From Steroidobacteraceae bacterium (lineage in GTDB: Bacteria; Pseudomonadota; Gammaproteobacteria; Steroidobacterales; Steroidobacteraceae): DNA of 64,000 nt. Where the stretch lies: positions 51,349-115,348 of the forward strand of contig JABAQU010000008.1 in the NCBI GenBank assembly GCA_019187185.1. Reading direction: 5' to 3'. The notes under the pieces are model-generated. The model ran no database searches, was not told the origin of the DNA, and saw only the letters and a list, made by a program, of their open reading frames with translations. Shown one piece after another: positions 50,070-59,091 of the stretch (positions are counted from its first letter, which is position 1; each line of letters opens with the position of its first letter). The translations under genes and the position numbers were made by a program.

Positions 50070-50495
50070 CTATACCACACGGGCGATGAACGCCGCCCAG
50101 AGGATGAACAGCAGGACGGAACTCGCCGCATACACCGCGAAGCGGTGCTCGACGCGGTTGTAGGTGCAGTGGATCAGGGAATGCACCGCCCGCAGCAGGG
50201 CATAGGCCCACGCGCCGTCGACGAGGAGCGGGGTCGAGATCCCTGTGGCGGTGGCCGCGAGGCACAGCGCGTAGAACAGGACCGGCATTTCGAACAGATT
50301 GCGCAGGTTGTCGGCGGCCTGCGTGCGGGTGAGGATCTGCTGCAGGTCATGGGCGCGCGCGAGCGATTGCGGCCGGATGCGCTTCTCCCGCATCTCGCCG
50401 ATGCGCTCGACATACAGCCGGACCCAGACGGCGGCCGTCACGGCGACGAGGGCCGCCATCGGCAGCAGCATCACCGCGGGTGAAAACACGTTCAT
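50070..50495 (-). CDS. MAPEG family membrane protein
   Basis: A 141-residue four-helix membrane protein. The MAPEG signature appears as NLRNLFEMPVLFYALCL near residues 64-80 and NRVEHRFAVYAASS near the C-terminus. Eukaryotic members are glutathione transferases or leukotriene enzymes; bacterial ones are mostly uncharacterised. It lies between pfp and hppA with 26 and 76 bases of spacing, so co-transcription is likely, but a link to PPi metabolism is not evident. Confidence 0.87.
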   Translation of the reverse strand: MNVFSPAVMLLPMAALVAVTAAVWVRLYVERIGEMREKRIRPQSLARAHDLQQILTRTQAADNLRNLFEMPVLFYALCLAATATGISTPLLVDGAWAYALLRAVHSLIHCTYNRVEHRFAVYAASSVLLFILWAAFIARVV

Positions 50496-50521
50496 GGGTC
50501 CTGCCCCCGACCCCGTGAGGG

Positions 50522-51820
50522 TCACACCTTGAGCTTGTACTCCGACGCGAGCCTGCGCTTCACCGGGACGCCCTTCACGCGTACGTAGGCCGGCAGCCCA
50601 TCCTTGTACGGCGGATAGTCTTCGCCGGCGATCAGCGGTGCGAGGTAGCGCCGGCATGCGTCGGTGATGCCGAAGCCGTCCGGCGTGATGAACTCGCGCG
50701 GCACCTTCTTCTCGACGTTCGCGACCTTCTCGAGCGGCACCGCCCCGATGGCCCACCGGTAGGGCTTCGAGGACTTGCGTACGATGGCCGGCATCACCGC
50801 GTTGCGGCCTTCGAGCGCGAACCCGACGGCCGCCTTGCCGACCGCATAGGCCTGCTGGACGTCGACCTTCGAGGCGATGTGGCGCGCGGCGCGCTGCAGG
50901 TAGTCCGCGACGGCCCAGTGGTACTTGTAGCCGAGGTGCTCACGCACCATGTTCGCGACGAGCGGACCGACGCCGCCGAGCTGCGTGTGGCCGAAGGCAT
51001 CCTTCGTACCGGCGTCGGCGAGGAAGCGGCCGTCGGCGTAATGCGCACCCTCCGACACGACGATCACGCAGTACCCGTAGTCGGTGACGCACTGCTTCAC
51101 GCGATCGAGGAAGCGCTGCTGCTCGAACGGAATTTCGGGGAACAGGATCACGTGGGGCGGCTCTGCGCCACCGCGGCCCGCGAGACCGCCGGCGGCGGCA
51201 ATCCAGCCCGCGTGGCGGCCCATCACCTCGAGCACGAATACCTTGGTCGACGTGCGCGCCATCGACGCGACATCGAGTGCCGCTTCGCGGGTCGAGACCG
51301 CGACGTACTTGGCGACCGAGCCAAAGCCCGGGCAGCAATCGGTCAGCGGCAGGTCGTTGTCGACAGTCTTCGGCACGCCGACGCAGACGAGCGGATAGCC
51401 CATCTGGCTGCCGATCTGCGACAGCTTCAGTGCCGTGTCCATCGAGTCGTTGCCGCCGTTGTAGAAGAAATAACCGATGTCGTGGGCACGAAACACCTCG
51501 ATCAGGCGTTCGTACTCGGCCCGGTTCTGCTCGATGCCCTTCAGCTTGAAGCGCGCCGACCCGAAGGCTCCCGAGGGCGTGTGGCGCAGGCCGCGCAGCG
51601 TGGCCGGGCTTTCCCGGTACACGTCGATCAGGTCTTCGGTGAGCGCCCCGACGATGCCGTCGCGGCCCGCGTAGAGCCGGCCGATGCGGGACGCGTGCTT
51701 GCGGCACGCATCGATGACACCGGCCGCGGAGGCATTGATGACCGCGGAGACGCCGCCCGATTGCGCATAGAGCGCGTTCTTTTTCGCAGTTTTTGGCATA
51801 TTCGCCGGAGAATAGCTCAT
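50522..51820 (-). CDS. pfp: Pyrophosphate-dependent 6-phosphofructokinase
   Basis: Interconverts fructose 6-phosphate and fructose 1,6-bisphosphate with PPi as donor. The 432 residues show the phosphofructokinase core: N-terminal QSGGVSAVINA, GGNDSM near residue 121 and PKTVDND near 150. Asp in the GGNDS loop and Lys in PKTVDND are the residues that distinguish PPi-using from ATP-using enzymes. ATG 51820 or 51799 may be the start. Grouping with hppA points to a glycolysis/gluconeogenesis mode that uses and conserves PPi. Confidence 0.95.
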   Translation of the reverse strand: MSYSPANMPKTAKKNALYAQSGGVSAVINASAAGVIDACRKHASRIGRLYAGRDGIVGALTEDLIDVYRESPATLRGLRHTPSGAFGSARFKLKGIEQNRAEYERLIEVFRAHDIGYFFYNGGNDSMDTALKLSQIGSQMGYPLVCVGVPKTVDNDLPLTDCCPGFGSVAKYVAVSTREAALDVASMARTSTKVFVLEVMGRHAGWIAAAGGLAGRGGAEPPHVILFPEIPFEQQRFLDRVKQCVTDYGYCVIVVSEGAHYADGRFLADAGTKDAFGHTQLGGVGPLVANMVREHLGYKYHWAVADYLQRAARHIASKVDVQQAYAVGKAAVGFALEGRNAVMPAIVRKSSKPYRWAIGAVPLEKVANVEKKVPREFITPDGFGITDACRRYLAPLIAGEDYPPYKDGLPAYVRVKGVPVKRRLASEYKLKV

Positions 51821-51891
51821 TTGACCGCGGAGAGATCGCCCGGTACTGTGACGGGTCCCACGGCGAAACCGCTTCCACTCCCGTATCCAGC

Positions 51892-52566
51892 ATGCGCATT
51901 GTTCTCCTCGGCGCGCCCGGCTCCGGCAAGGGCACGCAATCCCAGCGATTGGTCGAACGGCACGGTGTGCCGCAGATTTCGACGGGCGACCTGCTGCGTG
52001 CCGCCGTCAAGGCCGGCACGCCGCTCGGCGTGCACGCCCGGGCGATCATGGAGGCGGGCAAACTCGTCGACGACGCGACGATGCTCGGCATCATCCGCGA
52101 GCGCCTGGCGCAGCCCGACGCGCGCAAGGGCTTCATCCTCGACGGCTTCCCGCGCACGATCGCGCAGGCGGAAGGCCTCGCACGCCTGCTCGATGAACTC
52201 GGCACTCCCCTCGACGCGGTCGTGCTGATGGATGTCGATTACGACAAGCTCCTGAAGCGCATTTCAGGCCGGCGCACCTGCACGCACTGCGGGCGCGTGT
52301 TCAATATCCACACGGCGCCGCCGCCGGCCGACGGCTGCTGCGAGGCACCGCATCTCGTCCAGCGACCGGACGACAAGGAAGAAACCGTCGCGCGCCGGCT
52401 CGCGGTCTACGACGAGCAGACGAAGCCCCTCGTCGCGCATTACGGGGCGCAAGGGCTGCTGCGCATGATCGACGCCGATGCGGACATGGAAGAGGTCACG
52501 AACCGGCTCGAGGCGGCGCTCGCCGACCGCAGCAGCAACGGGATCGTCGTCGAGGAAAGCCGGTAG
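51892..52566 (+). CDS. adk: Adenylate kinase with Cys-containing lid
   Basis: Balances AMP, ADP and ATP. The 224 residues start with RIVLLGAPGSGKGTQ (P-loop GAPGSGKGT at 7-15), have GFPRTIAQA and DGFPRT near 84, and a long lid. The lid contains CTHCGRVFNIHT, then GCCEAPHLVQRPDD, cysteines arranged like a zinc-binding lid rather than the usual metal-free lid of enteric enzymes. ATG 51892. It is divergent from pfp (71 bases) and convergent with rnd (19 bases between stops). Confidence 0.97.
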   Translation: MRIVLLGAPGSGKGTQSQRLVERHGVPQISTGDLLRAAVKAGTPLGVHARAIMEAGKLVDDATMLGIIRERLAQPDARKGFILDGFPRTIAQAEGLARLLDELGTPLDAVVLMDVDYDKLLKRISGRRTCTHCGRVFNIHTAPPPADGCCEAPHLVQRPDDKEETVARRLAVYDEQTKPLVAHYGAQGLLRMIDADADMEEVTNRLEAALADRSSNGIVVEESR

Positions 52567-52585
52567 CGCGGGGCGAACGGGCGCG

Positions 52586-53683
52586 TCACGCGTGCAGCGC
52601 CTGCAACAGGCGCTCGCCGACAACATTTTTCCGCCATCCGCGCAGGGCGGCCACTTCATGGTCGCCCGTGGCGATCCGCTCGAGTTCACGGCGCGGCGCC
52701 AGCAGTTCGGCGCCGATGCCGGTCTCTGTTGCAACCTGCCGAGTCACCTCCGCGAGCCGTTTCACCGCACTCGTGACGGCCGGATCGGGCCGCTCGCGCC
52801 GCGGCAGCGGCGGCGGCGGATCGGGTACTGCGGCCGCGTGCACGAGGGCGAGCAGTTCCGGTCCGGAGTGCCTGGCCGTCCCGGGAGGCAGTGCGGCAAT
52901 GGCGGCGAGCGCCGCGGAATCGCGCGGCACCGTGGCAACGATCTCCCTGAGTGCCGCATCGTCGAGTATCCAGCCACGCGGCCGGTTGCGGTCGATCGCG
53001 CGCCGTTCGCGCCACGCGGCGAGCGCCTGCGCGAGGCGCTGGCGTCCGGCATCGAGCGCCTGCAGGCCCTTCAGGCGCTGCCACGCACGGTCGGGATCCA
53101 CCGCGTAGTCCCTGGCACTGCCGAGGGCGTCGAGCTCTTCGGCGAGCCACGCAACCCGCCCGAGGCGATCGAGGCGATCGAGCAGCGCGTCGCGCAGCGA
53201 CAGCAGATGGCGGACGTCGTCGAGCGCGTACTCGAGCTGTTCGGCGGTGAGCGGGCGCCGGGTCCAGTCCGTGCGCGTATGCGCTTTCGGCAGTTCGTGC
53301 CCGAGTACCTGGCGCACGAGGTCCGCGTAGCCGATCTGCGCTGCAAAGCCCGCCAGTGCCGCGGCGACCTGCGTGTCGAACACCGGTGCGACGCGCCCGA
53401 GCGCTGCCCACAGCACTTCGAGGTCCTGGCGAGCGGCGTGCAGGACCTTCAGCGGGCCCTGCGGGCCGAGGGCGGCCGCGAGCGGCGCGAGCGACTCGAG
53501 CGCCAGCGGGTCGATGCACGCTGCGTGGCTGTCCGTCGACGCCTGCACGAGGCACAGTTCGGCCCGATACGTGCGTTCGCGCATGAACTCCGTATCGAGG
53601 CCGATGGCGGGCGCCGCCGAGAGCTCGGCGCCGAAGTCGGCGAGATCTCCCGGTGCAGTGATCACGGCGGTGGTTTTCGGCAT
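52586..53683 (-). CDS. rnd: Ribonuclease D
   Basis: A 3'-5' exoribonuclease for tRNA 3' maturation. The 365 residues contain the DEDD catalytic motifs: IGLDTEFMRERTY (D, E), LKVLHAARQDLEVL (D) and the YALDDVRHLL segment (Y..D), followed by two HRDC-like helical regions. ATG 53683 gives the standard N-terminus. Convergent with adk; the divergent membrane-protein gene begins 80 bases away. Confidence 0.95.
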   Translation of the reverse strand: MPKTTAVITAPGDLADFGAELSAAPAIGLDTEFMRERTYRAELCLVQASTDSHAACIDPLALESLAPLAAALGPQGPLKVLHAARQDLEVLWAALGRVAPVFDTQVAAALAGFAAQIGYADLVRQVLGHELPKAHTRTDWTRRPLTAEQLEYALDDVRHLLSLRDALLDRLDRLGRVAWLAEELDALGSARDYAVDPDRAWQRLKGLQALDAGRQRLAQALAAWRERRAIDRNRPRGWILDDAALREIVATVPRDSAALAAIAALPPGTARHSGPELLALVHAAAVPDPPPPLPRRERPDPAVTSAVKRLAEVTRQVATETGIGAELLAPRRELERIATGDHEVAALRGWRKNVVGERLLQALHA

Positions 53684-53763
53684 GCGGAACGGTTCCGGCG
53701 ACTCCCGTACAATCGGAGCGGCATTATGCGAGCCGAGACACGAGCCCGAAAGCGGCGCCCTGC

Positions 53764-54288
53764 ATGCTGAGCCTTGCGCGCCTGTTCGCCGACATCGCCC
53801 TGTTGCGCCGTGGTCCCGAGGACGTGCCCGCATCGCCGTTCCTGCTCGCGGGCACGACGGTCGCATACTTCCTCGTCAATTTTTTCGTCAGCCTGCTGTT
53901 GCCGCCGTTTGCGGGGCCGTGGCACCTGCACCTCCTCGTCGACATCGGCTTCACGCTCGCGTGGTATGTCGCGCTGATGCGCCTGTTTGCCAGGCCCGAG
54001 CGCTTCCTGCAGACGACGACGGCGGTATTCGGTTACCAGACCGTGCTCGCGCCCGCGTGGATCGCGACAGCCTGGCTCGCCGGGCGCTTCGAGGACAACG
54101 AGACGTGGCTCGTTCCGGTCGCCACTGCCGGCCTCGGCATGCTCGCGTGGGTGCTCGCGGCGAACGCACGCATCCTGCGCTCGGCGCTCGGGCTGTCGAT
54201 GCCGGCTTGCGTCGGCCTCGTGATCCTGCAGACCATCGTCGGCCAGCTGCTGCTGCTCGGCCTCTTTCCTCCTGCCTCGACGACCTGA
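53764..54288 (+). CDS. Integral membrane protein of unknown function
   Basis: A 174-residue protein with about five predicted helices (FLLAGTTVAYFLVNFFVSLLL near 26-46, LLVDIGFTLAWYVALM near 57-72, TVLAPAWIATAWLAG near 93-107, VATAGLGMLAWVLAA near 118-132, CVGLVILQTIVGQLLLLGLF near 148-167). The pattern loosely recalls YIP1-like proteins but I do not recognise a diagnostic motif. It starts the rightward group mpl-ubiX and ends one base before mpl, so co-expression is likely. Confidence 0.7.
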   Translation: MLSLARLFADIALLRRGPEDVPASPFLLAGTTVAYFLVNFFVSLLLPPFAGPWHLHLLVDIGFTLAWYVALMRLFARPERFLQTTTAVFGYQTVLAPAWIATAWLAGRFEDNETWLVPVATAGLGMLAWVLAANARILRSALGLSMPACVGLVILQTIVGQLLLLGLFPPASTT

Positions 54289-54289
54289 C

Positions 54290-55672
54290 ATGCACATCCA
54301 CATCCTCGGCATCTGCGGCACGTTCATGGCAGGCATCGCGGCCATCGCGAAGGCGGCCGGGCATCGCGTCACCGGCGCGGATCGCAATGTCTATCCGCCG
54401 ATGAGCACGCAGCTCGCTGCGCTCGGCATCGAGGTCGTGCAGGGCTACGACAGTTCACAGCTCGAGCCGCGGCCCGACGTCGTCGTGATCGGCAACGTGA
54501 TGTCGCGCGGTGTGCCGGTGGTCGAAGCCGTGCTCGACCGCGGGCTCGCCTATGCATCCGGACCCGAGTGGCTCGCGCGCACGGTGCTCGCCGATCGCTG
54601 GGTGCTCGCGGTCGCCGGGACCCACGGCAAGACGACGACGTCCTCGATGCTGGCGTGGATCCTCGAGCATGCGGGGCTCGCGCCCGGCTTCCTGATCGGC
54701 GGAGTGCCGGACAACTTCGACGTGAGTGCGCGCCTCGGCGCCTCGCCGTTCTTCGTGATCGAGGCGGACGAATACGACACGGCGTTCTTCGACAAGCGCG
54801 CGAAATTCGTGCACTACCGTCCGCGCACGCTCGTGCTGAACAATCTCGAGTTCGACCACGCGGACATCTACCCGGATCTCGCCTCGATCCAGCGCCAGTT
54901 CCATCATCTCGTGCGCATGGTGCCGGGATCGGGACGCATCATCGTGAACGGCGCCGACCCGAACCTCGATGCGACGCTCGCAATGGGCTGCTGGACGCCC
55001 TGCGAGCGCTTCGCGCGCCCCGGAGGCGCGCAGTGGAGCGCGCGGCCGCTCGGCGGCGACGATTTCGCGCGCTTCGAAGTGCTGGAACGCGGCAGCGCAC
55101 TCGCGACGGTCGAGTGGTCGCAGTTCGGTGCCCACAATGTCGACAATGCGCTCGCGGCGATCGCCGCCGCGCGCCATGCGGGCGTGCCGGTGCCGGTCGC
55201 GGCGGCGGCGTTGCGCGAATTCCGCGGCATCAAGCGGCGCATGGAACTGCGCGGCGAAATCGGCGGCGTGCGCGTGTACGACGACTTTGCGCACCATCCG
55301 ACCGCGATCGCGACGACGATCGACGGCCTGCGCCGGCGCAACGGCGCCGCGCGCATCGTTGCGGTGCTCGAACCGCGCTCGAACACGATGAAGATGGGCG
55401 TGCATCGGGACACGCTCGCGGCGTCGCTCGCCGGCGCCGACGAGGTCTGGCTCTTTGCCCCGGCGGACCTCGGCTGGGATGCCGCGGGCGCCCTCGCAGC
55501 GCTCGGCGCACGCGTGCACGTCGGCACGAACGTGGATGCGCTCGCGCGCGACATCGTCCCGGGGCTCCGGCCCGGCGACCAGGTGCTGATCATGAGCAAC
55601 GGTGGCTTCGGTGGCCTGCACGACAAGGTGCTCGCGGGGCTCGCGGCACGCTTCGGCGGTGGTACGCGATGA
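54290..55672 (+). CDS. mpl: UDP-N-acetylmuramate:L-alanyl-gamma-D-glutamyl-meso-diaminopimelate ligase
   Basis: A Mur-ligase that recycles peptidoglycan tripeptide onto UDP-MurNAc. The 460 residues show the N-terminal Rossmann part (MHIHILGICGTFMAGIA), the ATP loop GTHGKTTT near residue 108, and the IEADEYDTAFFDKR signature that separates Mpl from MurC. The C-terminal domain includes YDDFAHHPTA. The ubiX ATG overlaps its stop by 4 bases. This is the only peptidoglycan gene in the window. Confidence 0.97.
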   Translation: MHIHILGICGTFMAGIAAIAKAAGHRVTGADRNVYPPMSTQLAALGIEVVQGYDSSQLEPRPDVVVIGNVMSRGVPVVEAVLDRGLAYASGPEWLARTVLADRWVLAVAGTHGKTTTSSMLAWILEHAGLAPGFLIGGVPDNFDVSARLGASPFFVIEADEYDTAFFDKRAKFVHYRPRTLVLNNLEFDHADIYPDLASIQRQFHHLVRMVPGSGRIIVNGADPNLDATLAMGCWTPCERFARPGGAQWSARPLGGDDFARFEVLERGSALATVEWSQFGAHNVDNALAAIAAARHAGVPVPVAAAALREFRGIKRRMELRGEIGGVRVYDDFAHHPTAIATTIDGLRRRNGAARIVAVLEPRSNTMKMGVHRDTLAASLAGADEVWLFAPADLGWDAAGALAALGARVHVGTNVDALARDIVPGLRPGDQVLIMSNGGFGGLHDKVLAGLAARFGGGTR

Positions 55673-56286
55673 ATGCGCGCGAACCGGTCACCGTGGCATT
55701 CACGGGTGCGTCGGGCGCGCAATATGGACTGCGCCTGCTCGAGTGCCTCATCGCCGCCGAGCGTACGGTGTACGTCACGCTCACGCGCACTGCACACATT
55801 GTCCTTGCCTCGGAGGCAGATTGCGCGGTGCCGGCGCGCGCGGCCGATGCGACGCGCTTCCTCGCCGCCCGCTGTCGCGCGCAACCGGGCCAGCTGCGCG
55901 TCTTCGGAGAGGAAGAGTGGACTTCGCCGCTCGCGAGCGGCTCCGGGGCGCCGCGCACGATGGTGGTCGCGCCGTGCAGCATGGCGACACTGTCGGCCAT
56001 CGCCTGCGGGGCCAGCGCCAATCTCACCGAGCGCGCGGCGGATGTCGTGCTGAAGGAACAAGGCAGGCTCGTGCTCGTGCCGCGGGAGACGCCGCTCTCG
56101 GCGATCCATCTCGAGAACATGCTGAAGCTCGCGCGCATGGGCGTCGTGATCCTGCCGGCAAGCCCCGGGTTCTACCACCGCCCCGCGGGCGTCGCCGAGG
56201 TCGTCGATTTCGTCGTGGCGCGGATCCTCGATCAGATCGGCGTCACGCAGTCGATGCTGCCGCGCTGGGGGTGCGATCCCGGCTGA
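55669..56286 (+). CDS. ubiX: Flavin prenyltransferase UbiX
   Basis: Makes the prenylated-FMN cofactor needed by the UbiD decarboxylase of ubiquinone synthesis. The 205 residues contain the FMN-binding start VTVAFTGASGAQYGLRLLE, VAPCSMATLSAIACG and the late PRETPLSAIHLENML segment, all diagnostic for UbiX/Pad1. ATG 55669 overlaps the mpl stop (ATGA). No ubiD is present in this window. Confidence 0.96.
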   Translation: MNAREPVTVAFTGASGAQYGLRLLECLIAAERTVYVTLTRTAHIVLASEADCAVPARAADATRFLAARCRAQPGQLRVFGEEEWTSPLASGSGAPRTMVVAPCSMATLSAIACGASANLTERAADVVLKEQGRLVLVPRETPLSAIHLENMLKLARMGVVILPASPGFYHRPAGVAEVVDFVVARILDQIGVTQSMLPRWGCDPG

Positions 56287-56288
56287 CC

Positions 56289-56873
56289 ATGGCTGCCACG
56301 CCGCAGTTGCCGCTCTTTCCGCTGCACACGGTCCTGTTCCCGGATGGCCCGCTGCCGCTGCGCATCTTCGAGGCGCGCTACATCGACCTCGTGCGCTGCT
56401 GCCTGCGCGATCGCACCTCATTCGGCGTCGTGCAGATCCGTGCGGGCGATGAGGCCGGCGAGGTATTGCAGACAGCCGAGGTCGGCACGAGCGCGCGGAT
56501 CGTCGATTTCTGCCGGTTGCCGGACGGACTCCTCGGCATCACGTGCCACGGGGAGCAGAGATTCAGGCTATTGAGCCGCACGCGGGCCCGGGATGGCCTC
56601 AACGTCGGCGCGATCGAGTGGTTCCCGCCCGAGCAGGCGATACCCGTGCCCGGGGCCTACCGGCATTTCGTCGAGTTGCTGCGGGCCGCGTTGCCGCGGT
56701 TCGGCGAACTCTACGCGGCGATTCCGCGCCGCTACGACGATGCGGCGTGGGTCGGGGCGCGCGTCGCGGAGATCCTGCCGATCAGCCTGGCGGACAAGCA
56801 GGCCTGCCTCGAACTCGACGGGCTCGCACGCCTCGCGCGTCTCGCGCCGCTCATCCAGCGCGTCGAGGAATGA
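56289..56873 (+). CDS. Lon N-terminal substrate-binding domain protein
   Basis: A 194-residue stand-alone LonN/PUA-like protein. The N-terminus PLFPLHTVLFPDGPLPLRIFEARY is the hallmark of the Lon substrate-binding domain; no ATPase or protease part follows. Such proteins are common in Gammaproteobacteria and have no established activity. It starts 2 bases after ubiX. The final 23 bases overlap the convergent CPBP protease gene. Confidence 0.9.
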   Translation: MAATPQLPLFPLHTVLFPDGPLPLRIFEARYIDLVRCCLRDRTSFGVVQIRAGDEAGEVLQTAEVGTSARIVDFCRLPDGLLGITCHGEQRFRLLSRTRARDGLNVGAIEWFPPEQAIPVPGAYRHFVELLRAALPRFGELYAAIPRRYDDAAWVGARVAEILPISLADKQACLELDGLARLARLAPLIQRVEE

Positions 56874-57738
56874 GCGCGCGCCGCGCGTAGAAGCGCACGA
56901 GCGCCCAGCCGATCAGCGGAATCCACGCGAGGACGAGCCAGCCGATGACGCCGTCGTAACCCGAAACGAGGGCGTCCCACGGTCCGCCCATGCGCCGCGC
57001 CGACACCTCGCGCGTCACCGCGATGACCGCGACCCAGCCGGCGTGCAGGCCGATGCAGGCGGCGATGCCGCCGGTCACCTTGCGCACGAGGCCGAGCAGG
57101 ATGCCGACGGCGGTGAGGCATGTGAAGGCATCGAGAATGGCGGACGGCGCCGCAAAGGCACGCAGTGCCCCGCCGAGCATCTCGAGCCCGCTCAGCGGGC
57201 CGGCTGTGGCCGCGTCGATGCGGTAGCGACCAATGAAATGCGTCGCTGCATAGATGAGTGCCGTGGCGATGATCGCGAGCCGCGCGCCCGATTCACGTGC
57301 GATGCCGGTGTACATCGCGCCGCGCAGGAACGTTTCCTCGATCAGCGCGACGACGAGGCCGCTCACGAGGCCGCCGAGCGCGAGGGCGAGGAGGCTGGCC
57401 ACCGGGACCGGAGCTGCGAACGTGCGCAGGCCGAGTGCGAAGAGCAGCACGATCGCCGGCAGCATGGTTGCGACGCCGAGGACGATGGCGAGCCCGGTCT
57501 CGGCGACGAACCGGCGCCGCGGCAGCGTGTAGCCGAGGCTCGCGCGGTCCGCGAGCCCGAGGCGGCGCGCCACGAGGATGAATCCGACGAGGAGCGCGAG
57601 CATGCCGATGCGGTTGCCGACACGGTGGAACGGCACGTCGATGAATTGCGATACGAGCCGCCACGCCGGCCACGTGAACAGTGCAATGGCTGCGAGTCCT
57701 GCGACGATCAGGCCGATGAACCACGCGAGCGTTCTCAT
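56851..57738 (-). CDS. CPBP family intramembrane metalloprotease
   Basis: A 295-residue membrane protein with about eight helices. The CPBP (Abi/Rce1) catalytic motifs are present: EETFLRG at 134-140 (motif EExxxR), AATHFIG with His167 (motif 2) and a late LHAGW with His. The family cleaves proteins or peptides within the membrane and includes bacteriocin-immunity and prenyl-protein proteases. The substrate is unknown. ATG 57738. Confidence 0.9.
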   Translation of the reverse strand: MRTLAWFIGLIVAGLAAIALFTWPAWRLVSQFIDVPFHRVGNRIGMLALLVGFILVARRLGLADRASLGYTLPRRRFVAETGLAIVLGVATMLPAIVLLFALGLRTFAAPVPVASLLALALGGLVSGLVVALIEETFLRGAMYTGIARESGARLAIIATALIYAATHFIGRYRIDAATAGPLSGLEMLGGALRAFAAPSAILDAFTCLTAVGILLGLVRKVTGGIAACIGLHAGWVAVIAVTREVSARRMGGPWDALVSGYDGVIGWLVLAWIPLIGWALVRFYARRALIPRRAG

Positions 57739-57833
57739 GCCGCCATTCTGCACAAACGCACGCGATTCTGCGCTCGCGCGCCCCGCCGCACGCCACGACA
57801 CTGGCGCGCAGAGACACAGGGAGGCCCGCCATC

Positions 57834-58202
57834 ATGACCATGCAGTCCCAGGCCGAAGTCCTGCACGCGCTCGCCAAGGGTCTCGACCCATCGTCGGGTG
57901 AGGCGCTCGAAGCCACCGGGGTCTGGCGCGAGCCAGGCATTGCCGAGGCATTGCGCGCAGGCGCCGCAGCGCTCGAGGCCCGTGCGTCCCGCACGCCGCC
58001 GCCCGGTGCGAAGCAGGTCGGTCAGCCGTGGACCCCACAGGAAGAGCACCGGCTTCTCACCGCATTTGCGGCCGGAGTGGCCCTGCCCGATATCGCCTCG
58101 CAACACCAGCGCTCACTCACCGCCATCGAGGCGCGGCTCGAGCGGCTCGGCAAGATCACCGCCGAGCAGCGCGTCACGCGCAACCGCTTTACGGCGGCGT
58201 AG
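57834..58202 (+). CDS. Small protein with a Myb/SANT-like helix-turn-helix
   Basis: A 122-residue soluble protein. The C-terminal part, residues about 64-107, reads GQPWTPQEEHRLLTAF then LPDIASQHQRSLTAIEARLERLG. It has the W-x-x-E-E spacing and helix-turn-helix spacing of Myb/SANT-like DNA-binding modules seen in some bacterial small proteins. The N-terminal half is Ala-rich. It overlaps the convergent TraB/GumN gene by 14 bases. A DNA-binding role is inference; the gene itself is supported by codon bias and good start context. Confidence 0.7.
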   Translation: MTMQSQAEVLHALAKGLDPSSGEALEATGVWREPGIAEALRAGAAALEARASRTPPPGAKQVGQPWTPQEEHRLLTAFAAGVALPDIASQHQRSLTAIEARLERLGKITAEQRVTRNRFTAA

Positions 58203-59091
58203 GCCGGCGGGTGTCGACCGGCCCGGGGGAGACGCCCCGGCTGCGCAGCAGGGCCAGCAGCCCCTCGGGCCCCACGAGATGCAGTGCGCCCACGACGACG
58301 AGCGTGTCATCCGCGCGCTTCGTGAGCGCCTCGATCTGCGGCAGCCAGCGGCGATTGCGGTCCGCCACGAGCGGGCGGTAGAGCGTCGGCATCTTCTCGT
58401 ATTCCTCGAGCAGCAGCTGCTCGAGGATCCGGGTATCGCCGCGCCGCCAGGCCGCGAGCAACCGGTCGAGTTCGCTGGGCATGGAGTCGGCCTCGTCCAC
58501 CGTCAGCTCGAGGAAGCGGGCCTGGTCGGCGTAAGAGAGCCCGTCGAGCACGCCGAGCTGCTCCTCGACCGACTCGAGCCCGGCGATCGGCTTGCCGTCG
58601 CGCCGGGCCCAGGCCGTGATTTGCTGCTCGACCCCGCTCTGCGGGTCGAGCCCGAGTTTCGCGAGCTGCAGCTGCGTGAGCCCGAGCGCCACCGCCCAGG
58701 GCTCGAGCTGCGCCACGCTGTCGAGCGGCAGGCCGAGTGTGCGCGCTGCGGCGTCGATGCGTGCATAGCGCGCGGGCTCGAGGATGGCGCGCAGCGTCTC
58801 GCCGTCCGTGAAGCTGCCGCGTGCCGCAAGGAAGCTGGCGGCTGCCAGCGGATCGAGGTCGTCCATGTCGATTTCCATGACGAGCCGCTCGGCATCGCGA
58901 TAGGCGATCGCGAACCCTGCGGGCAACGCGCTGCGCGCGGCATCGAGGACATGGACGGAACCCGCGAGGTAAACGGTGCCACCGCCGGAGCCGCGCAGGG
59001 CCCATACCGGTCCCGCGTCGTCGGCGCGCACCGTGCCGCCTCCCGCGAGGCCCGAAAGGACGAGCAGGCAGGCGACGATCGGCCGCCTCAT
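58189..59091 (-). CDS. TraB/GumN family protein (secreted)
   Basis: A 300-residue protein with a signal peptide (about 1-23). Family features are YLAGSVHVLDA near residue 42, and near the C-terminus VVVGALHLVGPEGLLALLRSRG, the two halves of the TraB/PrgY/GumN active-site fold, which is related to Tiki metalloproteases. The usual GxxH and GALH motifs are intact. A peptidase activity is plausible but unproven. ATG 59091 overlaps the cpdA stop by 4 bases (ATGA). Confidence 0.88.
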   Translation of the reverse strand: MRRPIVACLLVLSGLAGGGTVRADDAGPVWALRGSGGGTVYLAGSVHVLDAARSALPAGFAIAYRDAERLVMEIDMDDLDPLAAASFLAARGSFTDGETLRAILEPARYARIDAAARTLGLPLDSVAQLEPWAVALGLTQLQLAKLGLDPQSGVEQQITAWARRDGKPIAGLESVEEQLGVLDGLSYADQARFLELTVDEADSMPSELDRLLAAWRRGDTRILEQLLLEEYEKMPTLYRPLVADRNRRWLPQIEALTKRADDTLVVVGALHLVGPEGLLALLRSRGVSPGPVDTRRPTPP

